DNA of 64,000 bases from contig JAGBCA010000029.1 of the NCBI GenBank assembly GCA_017938205.1, forward strand, positions 62,001 to 126,000, read 5' to 3'. The notes beneath the pieces are model-generated. The model did not search any database. It was not told where the DNA came from and saw only the letters and a program-made list of their open reading frames with translations. Of this stretch, positions 53,613-61,533 are shown in pieces. The DNA is from Clostridia bacterium (lineage in GTDB: Bacteria > Bacillota > Clostridia > Oscillospirales > CAG-272). Numbering within the stretch: position 1 is the first letter of the stretch; each line of letters opens with the position of its first letter. The position numbers and the translations under genes are program-made.

Positions 53613-54456
53613 TTTCCGCTAAAGCAGAGGGGATCAGAACCGAATACCCCTCGTAGTCGCCTTCCTCCTTATCATATGCTATAATCACGCGCAGATGCTC
53701 CCTTTTTTTTCCTTGCAGAACACAAAATTCATCCGGGCGGATCCCAAACAGTATTTTTTGCACCCCCATGACCCTCACGGGGATCAGGCGCAGCTTTTTC
53801 TGATATTCCTCCGAAAGCGCCTCCGTATTTTCAAGTAAAAACGCAGGAGGAAGCAAACGGCGCGCCACTGCAGATTTTATCAAAACCACCGCTGATCCAT
53901 CCAGCGGATCGCAAAGAAAGCTTCCGCTATCCACCAATGCACTTCCGAAAAAGCGATTTCCCGCAATCACGATCTCCACCTCCGAGGATCGCACCCTTGC
54001 CGTATGCGAAAGAAGCGAGATCGAAAGACGCAAGATCCCGATGGCCAACAATATGAGCACCGAAAGATAAAGCAGCTTGCGATTTCCGGCATCTGTTTCC
54101 AGGCGAAGCGATCTGAGCCGCTTCTCCAAAATGCCATATCCCCAATGTACGATCCCTCCAATCAGCATCTGTAGCAAAAGGAAAACAAGCGAAAGACGGA
54201 TCCTTCTGAAGCAGCCACCGTTCTTCCCGACCAAAAGGATCATACATATCAATGAAAGAACCGAGAGCGAAAGCAGAAGCAAGGTTTTACCGTAAAGCAA
54301 AACCGCCACCGAAGCAAAGCAAGCACCAATAATCGACGCAAGTGAAAGCCGCCATCGATAAATGGGAAAATGCAAAAGCAAGGCCGAAAAATACAATGCA
54401 AGAAGATCCACCGTGAAATTGATCAAAAAATAAACGTCAATGTATAAAACGCGCAT
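53605..54456 (-). CDS. spoIIGA: Sigma-E processing peptidase SpoIIGA
   Basis: 283 aa. Five hydrophobic segments in the first ~155 residues, then a cytoplasmic aspartyl-protease half with DSGSFLCDP (the catalytic Asp; DSGN in many homologues). Cleaves pro-sigma-E when signalled from the forespore by SpoIIR. ATG 54456 after GGAGGTGA. Candidate Spo0A/sigma-A control upstream. Confidence 0.92.
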   Translation of the reverse strand: MRVLYIDVYFLINFTVDLLALYFSALLLHFPIYRWRLSLASIIGACFASVAVLLYGKTLLLLSLSVLSLICMILLVGKNGGCFRRIRLSLVFLLLQMLIGGIVHWGYGILEKRLRSLRLETDAGNRKLLYLSVLILLAIGILRLSISLLSHTARVRSSEVEIVIAGNRFFGSALVDSGSFLCDPLDGSAVVLIKSAVARRLLPPAFLLENTEALSEEYQKKLRLIPVRVMGVQKILFGIRPDEFCVLQGKKREHLRVIIAYDKEEGDYEGYSVLIPSALAENV

Positions 54457-54488
54457 CACGCCTCACCTCCTCTACGCTCTACGAAAAA

Positions 54489-54522
54489 ATTATAACACGA
54501 CTCGGGCGTATTTCTTGTCGTA
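54489..54522 (-). promoter_or_regulatory. Putative spoIIG promoter with 0A-like box
   Basis: Minus strand: TATAAT (54489-54494) with TACGACAAG (54514-54522) 19 bp upstream; the latter matches the inverted 0A box TTCGACAAA at 7 of 9. Bacillus spoIIG is a sigma-A promoter activated by Spo0A from such a position. Pattern evidence only. Confidence 0.45.
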
Positions 54523-54547
54523 TGAAGAGATGAAAAAATAAAAAAAT

Positions 54548-54577
54548 CGCCTCGGCATGAAAGGTACATGCACGAGG
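54548..54577 (-). terminator. Terminator after rpe
   Basis: GCCTCGTGCATG...CATGCCGAGGC on the minus strand (one bulge), followed by T7. Confidence 0.82.
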
Positions 54578-54637
54578 CAATTATGTTTTTTACAAAACGC
54601 GAGCAATGGCCGAAAATGTCGAAGGCTTGCGAAATAA

Positions 54638-55285
54638 TTATGCCTCCTTGAGCGCACGAATAGCCGCCGCTCTATCCTCTGCGCGGAAAACGGCACTTCC
54701 GGCAACAAGAACGTTTGCACCTGCCGAAATCGCATCCTTTGCATTTCCGGCATGAATGCCGCCATCCACCTGGATATCCACGTTAAGACCGCGACGCGTG
54801 ATTTCTTCACGCAAGGCCTTTACCTTATCCAAGGTTTCGGGGATCAGAGCCTGGCCGCCGTAACCCGGCTCAACCGTCATCACAAGAACCATATCACAAA
54901 GAGGCAGGAGCGGATAAAGCACCTCTGCGGGCGTTGCAGGCTTAATGGAAATGGATGCTTTTTTTCCGAGCTCACGAATCTTTGCAAGAAGTGCGGCGGG
55001 ATCGCTTGCCGCCTCGTAATGGAAGGTAATAATATCTGCACCCGCATCTGCAAAGCGCGAGACATAGCGCTCAGGTGCTTCGATCATCAGATGCACGTCA
55101 AACACGATAGAGGAAGTCTTGCGCAACGACTCTATGATCGGAAAACCGAAGGAAATGTTGGTTACGAACATACCGTCCATAACGTCCAGATGCGCCATAT
55201 CGGCACCGGCACGCTCAATGCCGGCAACCTCTTCACCAAGCTTCGAAAAATCACACGCAAGAACGGAAGGAGAAACGTAAATCAT
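54638..55285 (-). CDS. rpe: Ribulose-phosphate 3-epimerase
   Basis: 215 aa. Ru5P to Xu5P in the pentose phosphate pathway. Barrel motifs SPSVLACDFSKLGEE, HLDVMDGMFV, HLMIEAPERY, VMTVEPGYGGQ, VDGGI, ANVLVAGSAVF. ATG 55285 preferred over GTG 6 nt upstream. Separated from ispF by 197 bp in which I see only A/T-rich hairpins. Confidence 0.96.
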   Translation of the reverse strand: MIYVSPSVLACDFSKLGEEVAGIERAGADMAHLDVMDGMFVTNISFGFPIIESLRKTSSIVFDVHLMIEAPERYVSRFADAGADIITFHYEAASDPAALLAKIRELGKKASISIKPATPAEVLYPLLPLCDMVLVMTVEPGYGGQALIPETLDKVKALREEITRRGLNVDIQVDGGIHAGNAKDAISAGANVLVAGSAVFRAEDRAAAIRALKEA

Positions 55286-55482
55286 AAACACCTCATATTA
55301 ATAAAAATTTTTATTATTCACAAGCCGCAGAGGACTTGCATACACTGAATAACGGAGAAAAATTCAAGCAAAAGCCGCGTGCCGACATTAAAGAGAAAGA
55401 AGTTTGAAGAAAAAACACGCGCGTTTTTTGCTTTTTTCGATTGGGGCTGCTTCCTATGCAAAGGCGCAAAGGGAGCGGCCTC

Positions 55483-55968
55483 TTATTTTTCAATTCGTAA
55501 AAGCGCGACAGCGTGCGCGGCAATGCCAAGCTCACTTCCCGTGAAGCCGAGATGCTCCTCCGTTGTCGCCTTGATATTAACGGAAGAGAGCTCCGTATGC
55601 AAAGCAAAGGCAACATTTTGAAGCATTGACGGAATATATGGCGAAAGCTTTGGTTTCTGCGCGATCACCGTAACGTCCAGATTTTCGATCGCTGCAGAGC
55701 GCTCCTGCATCATCGTATATACCTTTGCAAGAAGATTCATACTGCTGACACCACGAAGCTCCTCATTCGTATCCGGAAAATGACGGCCGATATCTCCGAG
55801 AGAAAGCGCACCGAGAATCGCATCCATAACCGCATGAAGCAAAGCATCTGCATCCGAATGGCCGAGAAGCCCCATCGTGTGCGGGATCTCAACCCCGCCA
55901 AGGATCAACGGTCTCCCCTTCACCAGGCGATGCACGTCATAGCCGTGTCCGATCCTGAATTTATTCAT
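55483..55968 (-). CDS. ispF: 2-C-methyl-D-erythritol 2,4-cyclodiphosphate synthase
   Basis: 161 aa. MEP isoprenoid pathway, fifth step. Zinc motif GHGYDVHRL, HSDADALLHAVMDAILGAL, IGRHFPDT, and ATTEEHLGFTG. Overlaps ispD by 8 nt; the two MEP genes are coupled. Confidence 0.97.
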   Translation of the reverse strand: MNKFRIGHGYDVHRLVKGRPLILGGVEIPHTMGLLGHSDADALLHAVMDAILGALSLGDIGRHFPDTNEELRGVSSMNLLAKVYTMMQERSAAIENLDVTVIAQKPKLSPYIPSMLQNVAFALHTELSSVNIKATTEEHLGFTGSELGIAAHAVALLRIEK

Positions 55969-56653
55969 CCGAAATGCCTCTCTTTCTTAGCAAAAACTCT
56001 GCAAAAAGCAGATCCTCCCTCGTTGTTATCTTCAAATTTTCCGAGAGGTATACGGGCTCTATCGTAACCCCGATCCCTTCAAGAAGCATATTGTCATCCG
56101 TGACGGTCAAGCCTTTTATAGCGGCGTTCTGCCATGCTTTTTCATACAAAGGAACGGAAAACCCCTGCGGCGTAGCCGCAAAGCAAAGACGATCGCGATC
56201 GATCGTGGAAGTGATTTTTCCATCCGTGTCAAGAAGCTTCACCGTATCGTGCACAGCGCTGACTGCGCTGGCCGCGCCATGCGCGCGTACAGCACGTACG
56301 ACGGCATCCACGCCCTCCGCCGTGACAAGGCAACGTGCGGCATCGTGGATCAGCACCTCCGAGGTATCCTTTGAAATATGGGAAAAGCCGATTGAAACAG
56401 ATTCCTGCCGCGTTTTTCCTCCCAAAACCAGCGAGAAAGGGATAGAAATTGAAGAAAGCTCTCGCTCTGCAAATTGCATCTCATCCTCACGCACGACCAC
56501 GACGAGGGCATCTACAAGCGATGCCGCCGCCAAGGTCTCGGCACTGCGGCGCAAAATGCTTTTTCCAAGGAGCGCAAAGGTCTGCTTCGTTTTTTGAGGA
56601 TCAAATCTTGCGCCGCTTCCCGCGGCAAGAAGAATTGCCGTACAATATTGCAT
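55961..56653 (-). CDS. ispD: 2-C-methyl-D-erythritol 4-phosphate cytidylyltransferase
   Basis: 230 aa. Third MEP step (CTP + MEP). LLAAGSGARF nucleotide loop, GGKTRQESV, IHDAAR, TPQ, TDD, and NLKITTREDL. SD AGGAGGA before ATG 56653; 12 nt after the 112-aa gene. Confidence 0.96.
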   Translation of the reverse strand: MQYCTAILLAAGSGARFDPQKTKQTFALLGKSILRRSAETLAAASLVDALVVVVREDEMQFAERELSSISIPFSLVLGGKTRQESVSIGFSHISKDTSEVLIHDAARCLVTAEGVDAVVRAVRAHGAASAVSAVHDTVKLLDTDGKITSTIDRDRLCFAATPQGFSVPLYEKAWQNAAIKGLTVTDDNMLLEGIGVTIEPVYLSENLKITTREDLLFAEFLLRKRGISDE

Positions 56654-56665
56654 ATCTCCTCCTGC

Positions 56666-57004
56666 TTATTTTCGGTAATAGACGAAATGCACCGTAATGG
56701 TGCGCATTTTACCGTTCTCCAGAAGATTGGGACCTGTGACGATCACTCCGTCCCCGCTCATAAGATAGGCAGCCTCCAGCTCATCCACCTTACAACGAAA
56801 CAGCGTATCCCCCGAGGAATCCACGATAAATTCATCACCCGAAACGGCGAGCGAGCCACCACGCCCGATCACATCCTCGTTATCGTTTCTCTGCTCCGTG
56901 ACGTACCGTATCACCTGACCGTGCAGCTCTGCCGCGCGTTTTCTGCGAAAAGCGGTACTTTGGGGATCCTTCCCCACTCCGAACAAACGAGAAAATAATC
57001 CCAT
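56666..57004 (-). CDS. Hypothetical protein, 112 aa
   Basis: Not recognised. Basic helical N-terminus (MGLFSRLFGVG..., RRKRAAELHGQVIRYVTEQR) then a predicted all-beta C-terminal domain (LAVSGDEFIVDSSGDTLFRCKVDELEAAYLMSGDGVIVTG cut into short strands). No signal or membrane helix. ATG 57004 follows GGAGG by 6 nt. Upstream of ispD-ispF in the same operon. Confidence 0.7.
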   Translation of the reverse strand: MGLFSRLFGVGKDPQSTAFRRKRAAELHGQVIRYVTEQRNDNEDVIGRGGSLAVSGDEFIVDSSGDTLFRCKVDELEAAYLMSGDGVIVTGPNLLENGKMRTITVHFVYYRK

Positions 57005-57177
57005 GAAAGCCCTCCTGCATTTTATCTTATAATAGTGTATCACAAATCGAGAAAAAATGGAAGTGCTTTTTGACAGTTTTTTATTAACTTTTTCATTTGC
57101 ATGGGGCATCTTGTAAGCATACTTTTACATCACGGGAATTTTTTTCAAAAAAATTTTTATTTTTTTCGAAAAAGGTA

Positions 57178-57206
57178 TTGCATTTTTTATAAATGTGTAT
57201 TATAAT
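57178..57206 (+). promoter_or_regulatory. Sigma-A promoter of the dcw cluster
   Basis: TTGCAT (57178-57183), 17 bp, TATAAT (57201-57206). Start expected near 57213. Confidence 0.8.
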
Positions 57207-57216
57207 AATAGCAAGG

Positions 57217-57241
57217 TGGGTCGAAGTGGGTGCTTGTGAGG
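57217..57241 (+). promoter_or_regulatory. MraZ-box operator (three TGGGN-type repeats)
   Basis: TGGGT (57217-57221), TGGGT (57227-57231) and TGAGG (57237-57241), each separated by 5 nt. This is the 10-bp-period repeat that MraZ binds, placed just past the transcription start, so autorepression of the cluster is likely. Confidence 0.75.
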
Positions 57242-57319
57242 CACTTTCCCTTAATTTGACCGTTTTGGTGGGGGATTCCACTGATATTTTTCGATTTCAG
57301 AGATAAGGAGGTCATGCAT

Positions 57320-57748
57320 ATGTCGTTCGTTGGATCGTATACCCATGCAATGGATGCGAAAAAACGCGTTTTTATTCCATCCAAGTTCCGTGACGAGCTC
57401 GGCAAAGAATTTTACATTACCAGAAAATTCGATGCATACCTCTCCATTTATACCGCTGAGGATTGGGAAGCTTACGTTGAAAAGATCTGTAAGCTGCCCG
57501 AGGCCGATGCAGATGAATTTCAGGATTTCATTCTCGGCGCCGCACAGAAATGCATCCCCGATGCAAGCGGCAGAATCATTCTTGACGATCGCTTGATGGA
57601 GCACGCCAAGATCGGAAAGAACGAAAACATGGTTTTCGTCGGTGCGGGAAAGCAGATCCGCATTTGGTCTGAAAAGCTTTGGAACGAGCGCGAAACCTCC
57701 CGCAACTACGACAAGATGCGCGAGATCATGCGCCAATACGGTTTATAA
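57320..57748 (+). CDS. mraZ: Transcriptional regulator MraZ
   Basis: 142 aa. Two SpoVT/AbrB-like halves (GSYTHAMDAKKRVFIPSKFRDEL and SGRIILDDRLMEHAKI, split here by an intervening helix). Represses its own dcw operon. Start ATG 57320 is 9 nt from AAGGAG; ATG 57314 is only 3 nt away and adds Met-His. Confidence 0.95.
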   Translation: MSFVGSYTHAMDAKKRVFIPSKFRDELGKEFYITRKFDAYLSIYTAEDWEAYVEKICKLPEADADEFQDFILGAAQKCIPDASGRIILDDRLMEHAKIGKNENMVFVGAGKQIRIWSEKLWNERETSRNYDKMREIMRQYGL

Positions 57749-57772
57749 TCACAACGATCACGGAGATGCATC

Positions 57773-58717
57773 ATGGCAGATACAGAGTTTTTACATACCT
57801 CCGTTCTTTTGCACGAATGCATTGAGGCACTGAACGTTCGCGACGGTTATACCTACGTGGATTGCACGACCGGTGCAGGCGGCCATTCCCTGGAAATTGC
57901 AAAGCGCCTTGGTCAAAACGGACGCTTGATCTGCTTTGATCAGGATGAAAACGCAATTGCGGCCGCTAAGCTTCGGCTGAAGAACTATCTTGACAAAATC
58001 ACTTTTATCAACGAAAATTTTTCCGAGCTGGATGCCATTCTTTCCCGTCTTGATATTCAGAATCTTGGCGGCGTTCTGGCAGACCTCGGATGCAGCTCCC
58101 CGCAATTTGACGATGCATCGCGCGGCTTCAGCTACATGAACGATGCGAGACTGGATATGCGCATGTGCATAACAGCACCGTTGGATGCGCATACAGTTGT
58201 CAACACCTACAGCGAGGCAGAGCTGAAACGGATCATTTTCGACTACGGCGAGGAACGCTTCGCACCGCGCATTGCTGCCGCGATCTGCGCACGCCGTAAG
58301 GAAAAGCCCATTGATACCACCCTGGAGCTCTCGGATATTATCAAGAGCGCCATTCCCGCCGCCGCAAGAGCGGACGGGCCTCACCCCGCAAAGCGTACCT
58401 TTCAGGCCATTCGCATTGAGGTGAACGCCGAGCTGGACGTGATCCGCCCCGCAATTGATGCCGCGGCAAGACGGCTCGCCCCCGGAGGACGAATCGCCGT
58501 TATCTCCTTCCACTCTCTTGAGGATCGCATTGTGAAGCAAGCATTTCAATCGCTGGCAACCGGATGCACCTGCCCAAGAGACTTCCCTATTTGCGTATGC
58601 GGCAAAAAGCCGCTCATTCGCCACGTGAACAAAAAGCCCATTCTCCCCTCGGAGGACGAGCTTGCCAATAATCCGCGCGCAAGAAGCGCGAAGCTGCGTA
58701 TAGCAGAAAAAGTTTAA
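57773..58717 (+). CDS. rsmH: 16S rRNA (cytosine(1402)-N(4))-methyltransferase
   Basis: 314 aa. SAM-dependent; motif DCTTGAGGHS, DQDENAI, LADLGCSSPQFDDASRGFS, and KRTFQAIRIEVN, ISFHSLEDRIVK. Standard second gene of the dcw cluster, 24 nt after mraZ. Confidence 0.97.
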   Translation: MADTEFLHTSVLLHECIEALNVRDGYTYVDCTTGAGGHSLEIAKRLGQNGRLICFDQDENAIAAAKLRLKNYLDKITFINENFSELDAILSRLDIQNLGGVLADLGCSSPQFDDASRGFSYMNDARLDMRMCITAPLDAHTVVNTYSEAELKRIIFDYGEERFAPRIAAAICARRKEKPIDTTLELSDIIKSAIPAAARADGPHPAKRTFQAIRIEVNAELDVIRPAIDAAARRLAPGGRIAVISFHSLEDRIVKQAFQSLATGCTCPRDFPICVCGKKPLIRHVNKKPILPSEDELANNPRARSAKLRIAEKV

Positions 58718-58741
58718 AAATTAAAGGAGAAGCGCCAAACA

Positions 58742-59176
58742 ATGGATACCAACAACGTATATGAAACCTTATATAATAATATGAAGCAACGCTTCACCGT
58801 TGTCAGCGGTGAGAATGAATACACGCTCGGTGGCTATATGGTTATGAAGGCAAAGGAAAAGCAAGCAAAAGCCGCCCTTCCTGCCACGATCACGACCCAT
58901 CGCCCTATGGCACTGCAATCGGTATTTTCTTATATCAACCGCAAACTGACGGTGAAAGAAGCACCCGCGCCCGAAAAGACCATCAAGGCCTTCCCTCTTC
59001 GGACGGCGCTTTCTGCCGCTTGCTCGGCGCTTCTCGTCTGCACGCTGATGTTCTCCTTTGGCGCGCTGAACGGTTTGATGCCCTCCCTCGGAAACGAAAG
59101 CGGCTACATTGCTCTTGCGCAGGAGGAGTCTCCGGAGGAAACCGAAGAGCAGGTTGCAATGAACGAGAAAATTTAA
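58742..59176 (+). CDS. Unrecognised membrane protein in the ftsL position
   Basis: 144 aa. N-terminal ~85 residues cytoplasmic and basic (NNVYETLYNNMKQRF, YTLGGYMVMKAKEKQ), one membrane segment at ~87-109, then a ~35-residue acidic tail (EESPEETEEQ). Typical FtsL has a short cytoplasmic part and a long outside leucine-zipper coiled coil; neither is present here. Position between rsmH and the PBP is that of ftsL. SD AAAGGAG, 10 nt. It may be a diverged divisome adaptor; function not assignable. Confidence 0.7.
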   Translation: MDTNNVYETLYNNMKQRFTVVSGENEYTLGGYMVMKAKEKQAKAALPATITTHRPMALQSVFSYINRKLTVKEAPAPEKTIKAFPLRTALSAACSALLVCTLMFSFGALNGLMPSLGNESGYIALAQEESPEETEEQVAMNEKI

Positions 59177-59177
59177 A

Positions 59178-59206
59178 TCATAAAAGCAGATTTCAGCTTG
59201 TATAAT
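59178..59206 (+). promoter_or_regulatory. Candidate promoter overlapping the terminator arm before the PBP
   Basis: TCATAAA (59178-59184), 14 bp, TGTATAAT (59199-59206): sigma-E spacing with about 5/7 and 5/8 matches; TATAAT also fits a sigma-A -10 without a -35. Start expected near 59213, inside the 5' arm of the terminator. Confidence 0.3.
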
Positions 59207-59247
59207 ATAGCGATAACCGTTTTATGCGGGGATCGCTATATTTTTTT
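59205..59247 (+). terminator. Intra-cluster terminator before the PBP gene
   Basis: ATATAGCGAT (59205-59214) with ATCGCTATAT (59232-59241), inner CCG/CGG, then T7. Would stop transcripts coming from mraZ. Confidence 0.75.
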
Positions 59248-59265
59248 ATTTTCGGCGGTAGCTGT

Positions 59266-61524
59266 ATGAGAATCCAAGATCATGCCTGTGGTAAAAACAC
59301 CCTGTACACAACGAAAAAGCGCACGCTTTCGATCTGCCTCGTCATGGCGATCTTTGCGCTATATCTCGCCATCAATCTGCTGCGATTGCAGCTTGGAAAA
59401 TATGAATACTACAAGGAAAAGGTCTATGATCAGATCACAACGACCGCTCCCCTGCGAGCCAAGCGCGGAGTGATATACGACAGCGACATGAATGTTCTTG
59501 CTACGCACAAAACCACCTGGCGTGTTTTCCTTTCCACAAGACAGATCAAGGCGGCTATGAAAGCGGACGGACACCCCTACGACACAGAGATAGCCAATGA
59601 GCTTTCTTCCCTTCTTTCCACGGATCGCGATGCGTTGCTCGAAAAAATACGCAACACCTCCGTTCTGGACGTGACGGTGAAAAAATCAATTTCGGCGGAG
59701 GAATACCGCAGCGTGATCGCATGGATCGAGGAAAGGGATCTTTCGGATCTTGTATTTACCGAGGCGCAATATTCCCGCGCCTATCCCGAGGGAACCTTGG
59801 CGGCACATCTGCTTGGCTTTGTCGGCAGCGACAATCAAGGACTGTACGGACTTGAATATCAATACGACGATCTGCTGAGCGGCGAGGACGGATATTATCT
59901 GTACGCCAAGGATGCTGCCGGGAACGAGCTCCCCATTGAGTATGCGACTTACATACCGCCAAAAGATGGCTGCAGCCTCGTCACCACCATTGACAGTTAT
60001 ATTCAGGAAAGGCTTGAATATCAGATCGAAAGCATACGCATCAATCACGACGTGCAGAACCGCGTTTGCGGCATTGTGATGGACACGGGTACGGGTGCGA
60101 TTCTGGCTATGGCTACCTCCTCCCCATTCGATCCATCCGATCCGTATACGCTTGACAGCGTTTCTGCCGCCAAGCTTCTCTCCAGCGGATATACGGAAGG
60201 AAGCGAGGAATACAAGGCGTACAAAAAAAATCTTCGTGAGGTCATGTGGTCGAACAAGGCCGTCAGCGAGCTTTACGAGCCCGGCTCCACCTTTAAGATC
60301 GTTACCGTTTCAGCGGCGCTTGACTCCGGCACGGCAACGATGAATGACCGCTTTTCCTGCAACGGCTATCATACGGTTGGCGGATGGAGGATCAAATGCC
60401 ACAAGGTGCAAGGCCACGGAAGCAACTTCACGTTGGCCTATGGCCTGCAGATGTCCTGCAACCCAACAATGATGCGTTTGGCCGAGCGCATCGGTGCATC
60501 CACCTTTTACGATTATATGGAAAAATTCGGTTACTTTGAAAAAACAGGCATCGATCTTCCAAGTGAAGCACTCGGTATATTTCATAAGGAAGAAAACCTC
60601 GGCGCGACCGAGCTTGCGACCGCCTCCTTCGGACAGCGCTTTAAGGTTTCTCTGATCGGACAGCTGACGGCAGTTGCAGCCGTGGCAAACGGCGGCGTAC
60701 GTGTAACTCCGTATGTAGTGGAAAGGGTTCTGGATGCCGAGGGGAATGTGATCTCCGTGCATGAGCAGAGTGAGGGTGAGCGCGTGATCAGCAAAGAGGT
60801 GGCTGCCGAGGTCTCCAAGGTTTTAGCCGAGGGCGTAAGCGGTGACGGCGGGGCAAAGAACGCCTACGTACCGGGGTATGAGATCGCGGCAAAAACGGGA
60901 ACCTCGCAAAAATTCGATATTCTGGATGCAAACGGAAACTCTTATCTGCGTATCGGCTCGACTGTTGCCTATGCACCGATCAATGACAGCGGAATCGCCA
61001 TGATCCTTATGGTGGATGAGCCCACGACATCTGTCAAATATGGGAGCGTGGTAGCGGCTCCTTATATCGGCAATCTGATGGGGGATATTCTTCCCTATCT
61101 CGGCTACAAAAGCTCGATCCCGGACGAGAAGGTCTCCGTTCCCGATCTCGTCGGAAAAAGCGTTAGCGATGCAAAGAGCATTTTGAAGGAAAGCAATATT
61201 TCCTATGAGATACTGGGAAGCGGAGCAACCGTTCTTGCACAAACACCAAGCACGGGAGAGATCTCACTCAGCAAAACGAAGATCCTTCTTTTCACCGAAG
61301 AGCAAAGCGATTACGTAACGGTGGAAAGCCTTTGTGGGCTTTCATTGGCGGAAGCAAACAAACGGCTCGCTAAGGAGGGCTTTAATATCACACTGTCCGG
61401 CATTGAAAATGCGGCCTTGGCGGAGGGGGCGACCGTGACAGAGCAATCCATTCCTCCCGGCACGGTGGTTCGGCGCGGAGAGAGGATCACGCTTAGGATC
61501 GTTTACTGCGATTTTGAGGATTAA
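59266..61524 (+). CDS. PASTA-domain class B penicillin-binding protein (FtsI/SpoVD type)
   Basis: 752 aa. One membrane segment (~residues 23-43), PBP dimerisation domain, transpeptidase domain with STFK (Ser341), SCN (Ser397) and KTGTS (Lys543), and two C-terminal PASTA domains (~625-690, ~690-752). Cross-links septal or spore-cortex peptidoglycan. Only one such PBP is present here where Bacillus has pbpB and spoVD, so it may serve both or be SpoVD. ATG 59266 lies after the terminator; an in-frame ATG at 59224 sits in its loop and is rejected. Confidence 0.92.
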   Translation: MRIQDHACGKNTLYTTKKRTLSICLVMAIFALYLAINLLRLQLGKYEYYKEKVYDQITTTAPLRAKRGVIYDSDMNVLATHKTTWRVFLSTRQIKAAMKADGHPYDTEIANELSSLLSTDRDALLEKIRNTSVLDVTVKKSISAEEYRSVIAWIEERDLSDLVFTEAQYSRAYPEGTLAAHLLGFVGSDNQGLYGLEYQYDDLLSGEDGYYLYAKDAAGNELPIEYATYIPPKDGCSLVTTIDSYIQERLEYQIESIRINHDVQNRVCGIVMDTGTGAILAMATSSPFDPSDPYTLDSVSAAKLLSSGYTEGSEEYKAYKKNLREVMWSNKAVSELYEPGSTFKIVTVSAALDSGTATMNDRFSCNGYHTVGGWRIKCHKVQGHGSNFTLAYGLQMSCNPTMMRLAERIGASTFYDYMEKFGYFEKTGIDLPSEALGIFHKEENLGATELATASFGQRFKVSLIGQLTAVAAVANGGVRVTPYVVERVLDAEGNVISVHEQSEGERVISKEVAAEVSKVLAEGVSGDGGAKNAYVPGYEIAAKTGTSQKFDILDANGNSYLRIGSTVAYAPINDSGIAMILMVDEPTTSVKYGSVVAAPYIGNLMGDILPYLGYKSSIPDEKVSVPDLVGKSVSDAKSILKESNISYEILGSGATVLAQTPSTGEISLSKTKILLFTEEQSDYVTVESLCGLSLAEANKRLAKEGFNITLSGIENAALAEGATVTEQSIPPGTVVRRGERITLRIVYCDFED

Positions 61525-61533
61525 GGAGGCGTT

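Noticed and set aside
55443..55485. Hairpin GGCTGCTTCC/GGGAGCGGCC near the end of ispF
   Set aside because: Pairs well only as plus-strand RNA (G-U pairs), while the genes are on the minus strand; no T-run. Not called a terminator.
59224..59265. Longer N-terminus for the PBP starting at 59224
   Set aside because: That ATG lies in the loop of a terminator and lacks a ribosome site; ATG 59266 is after the T-run.
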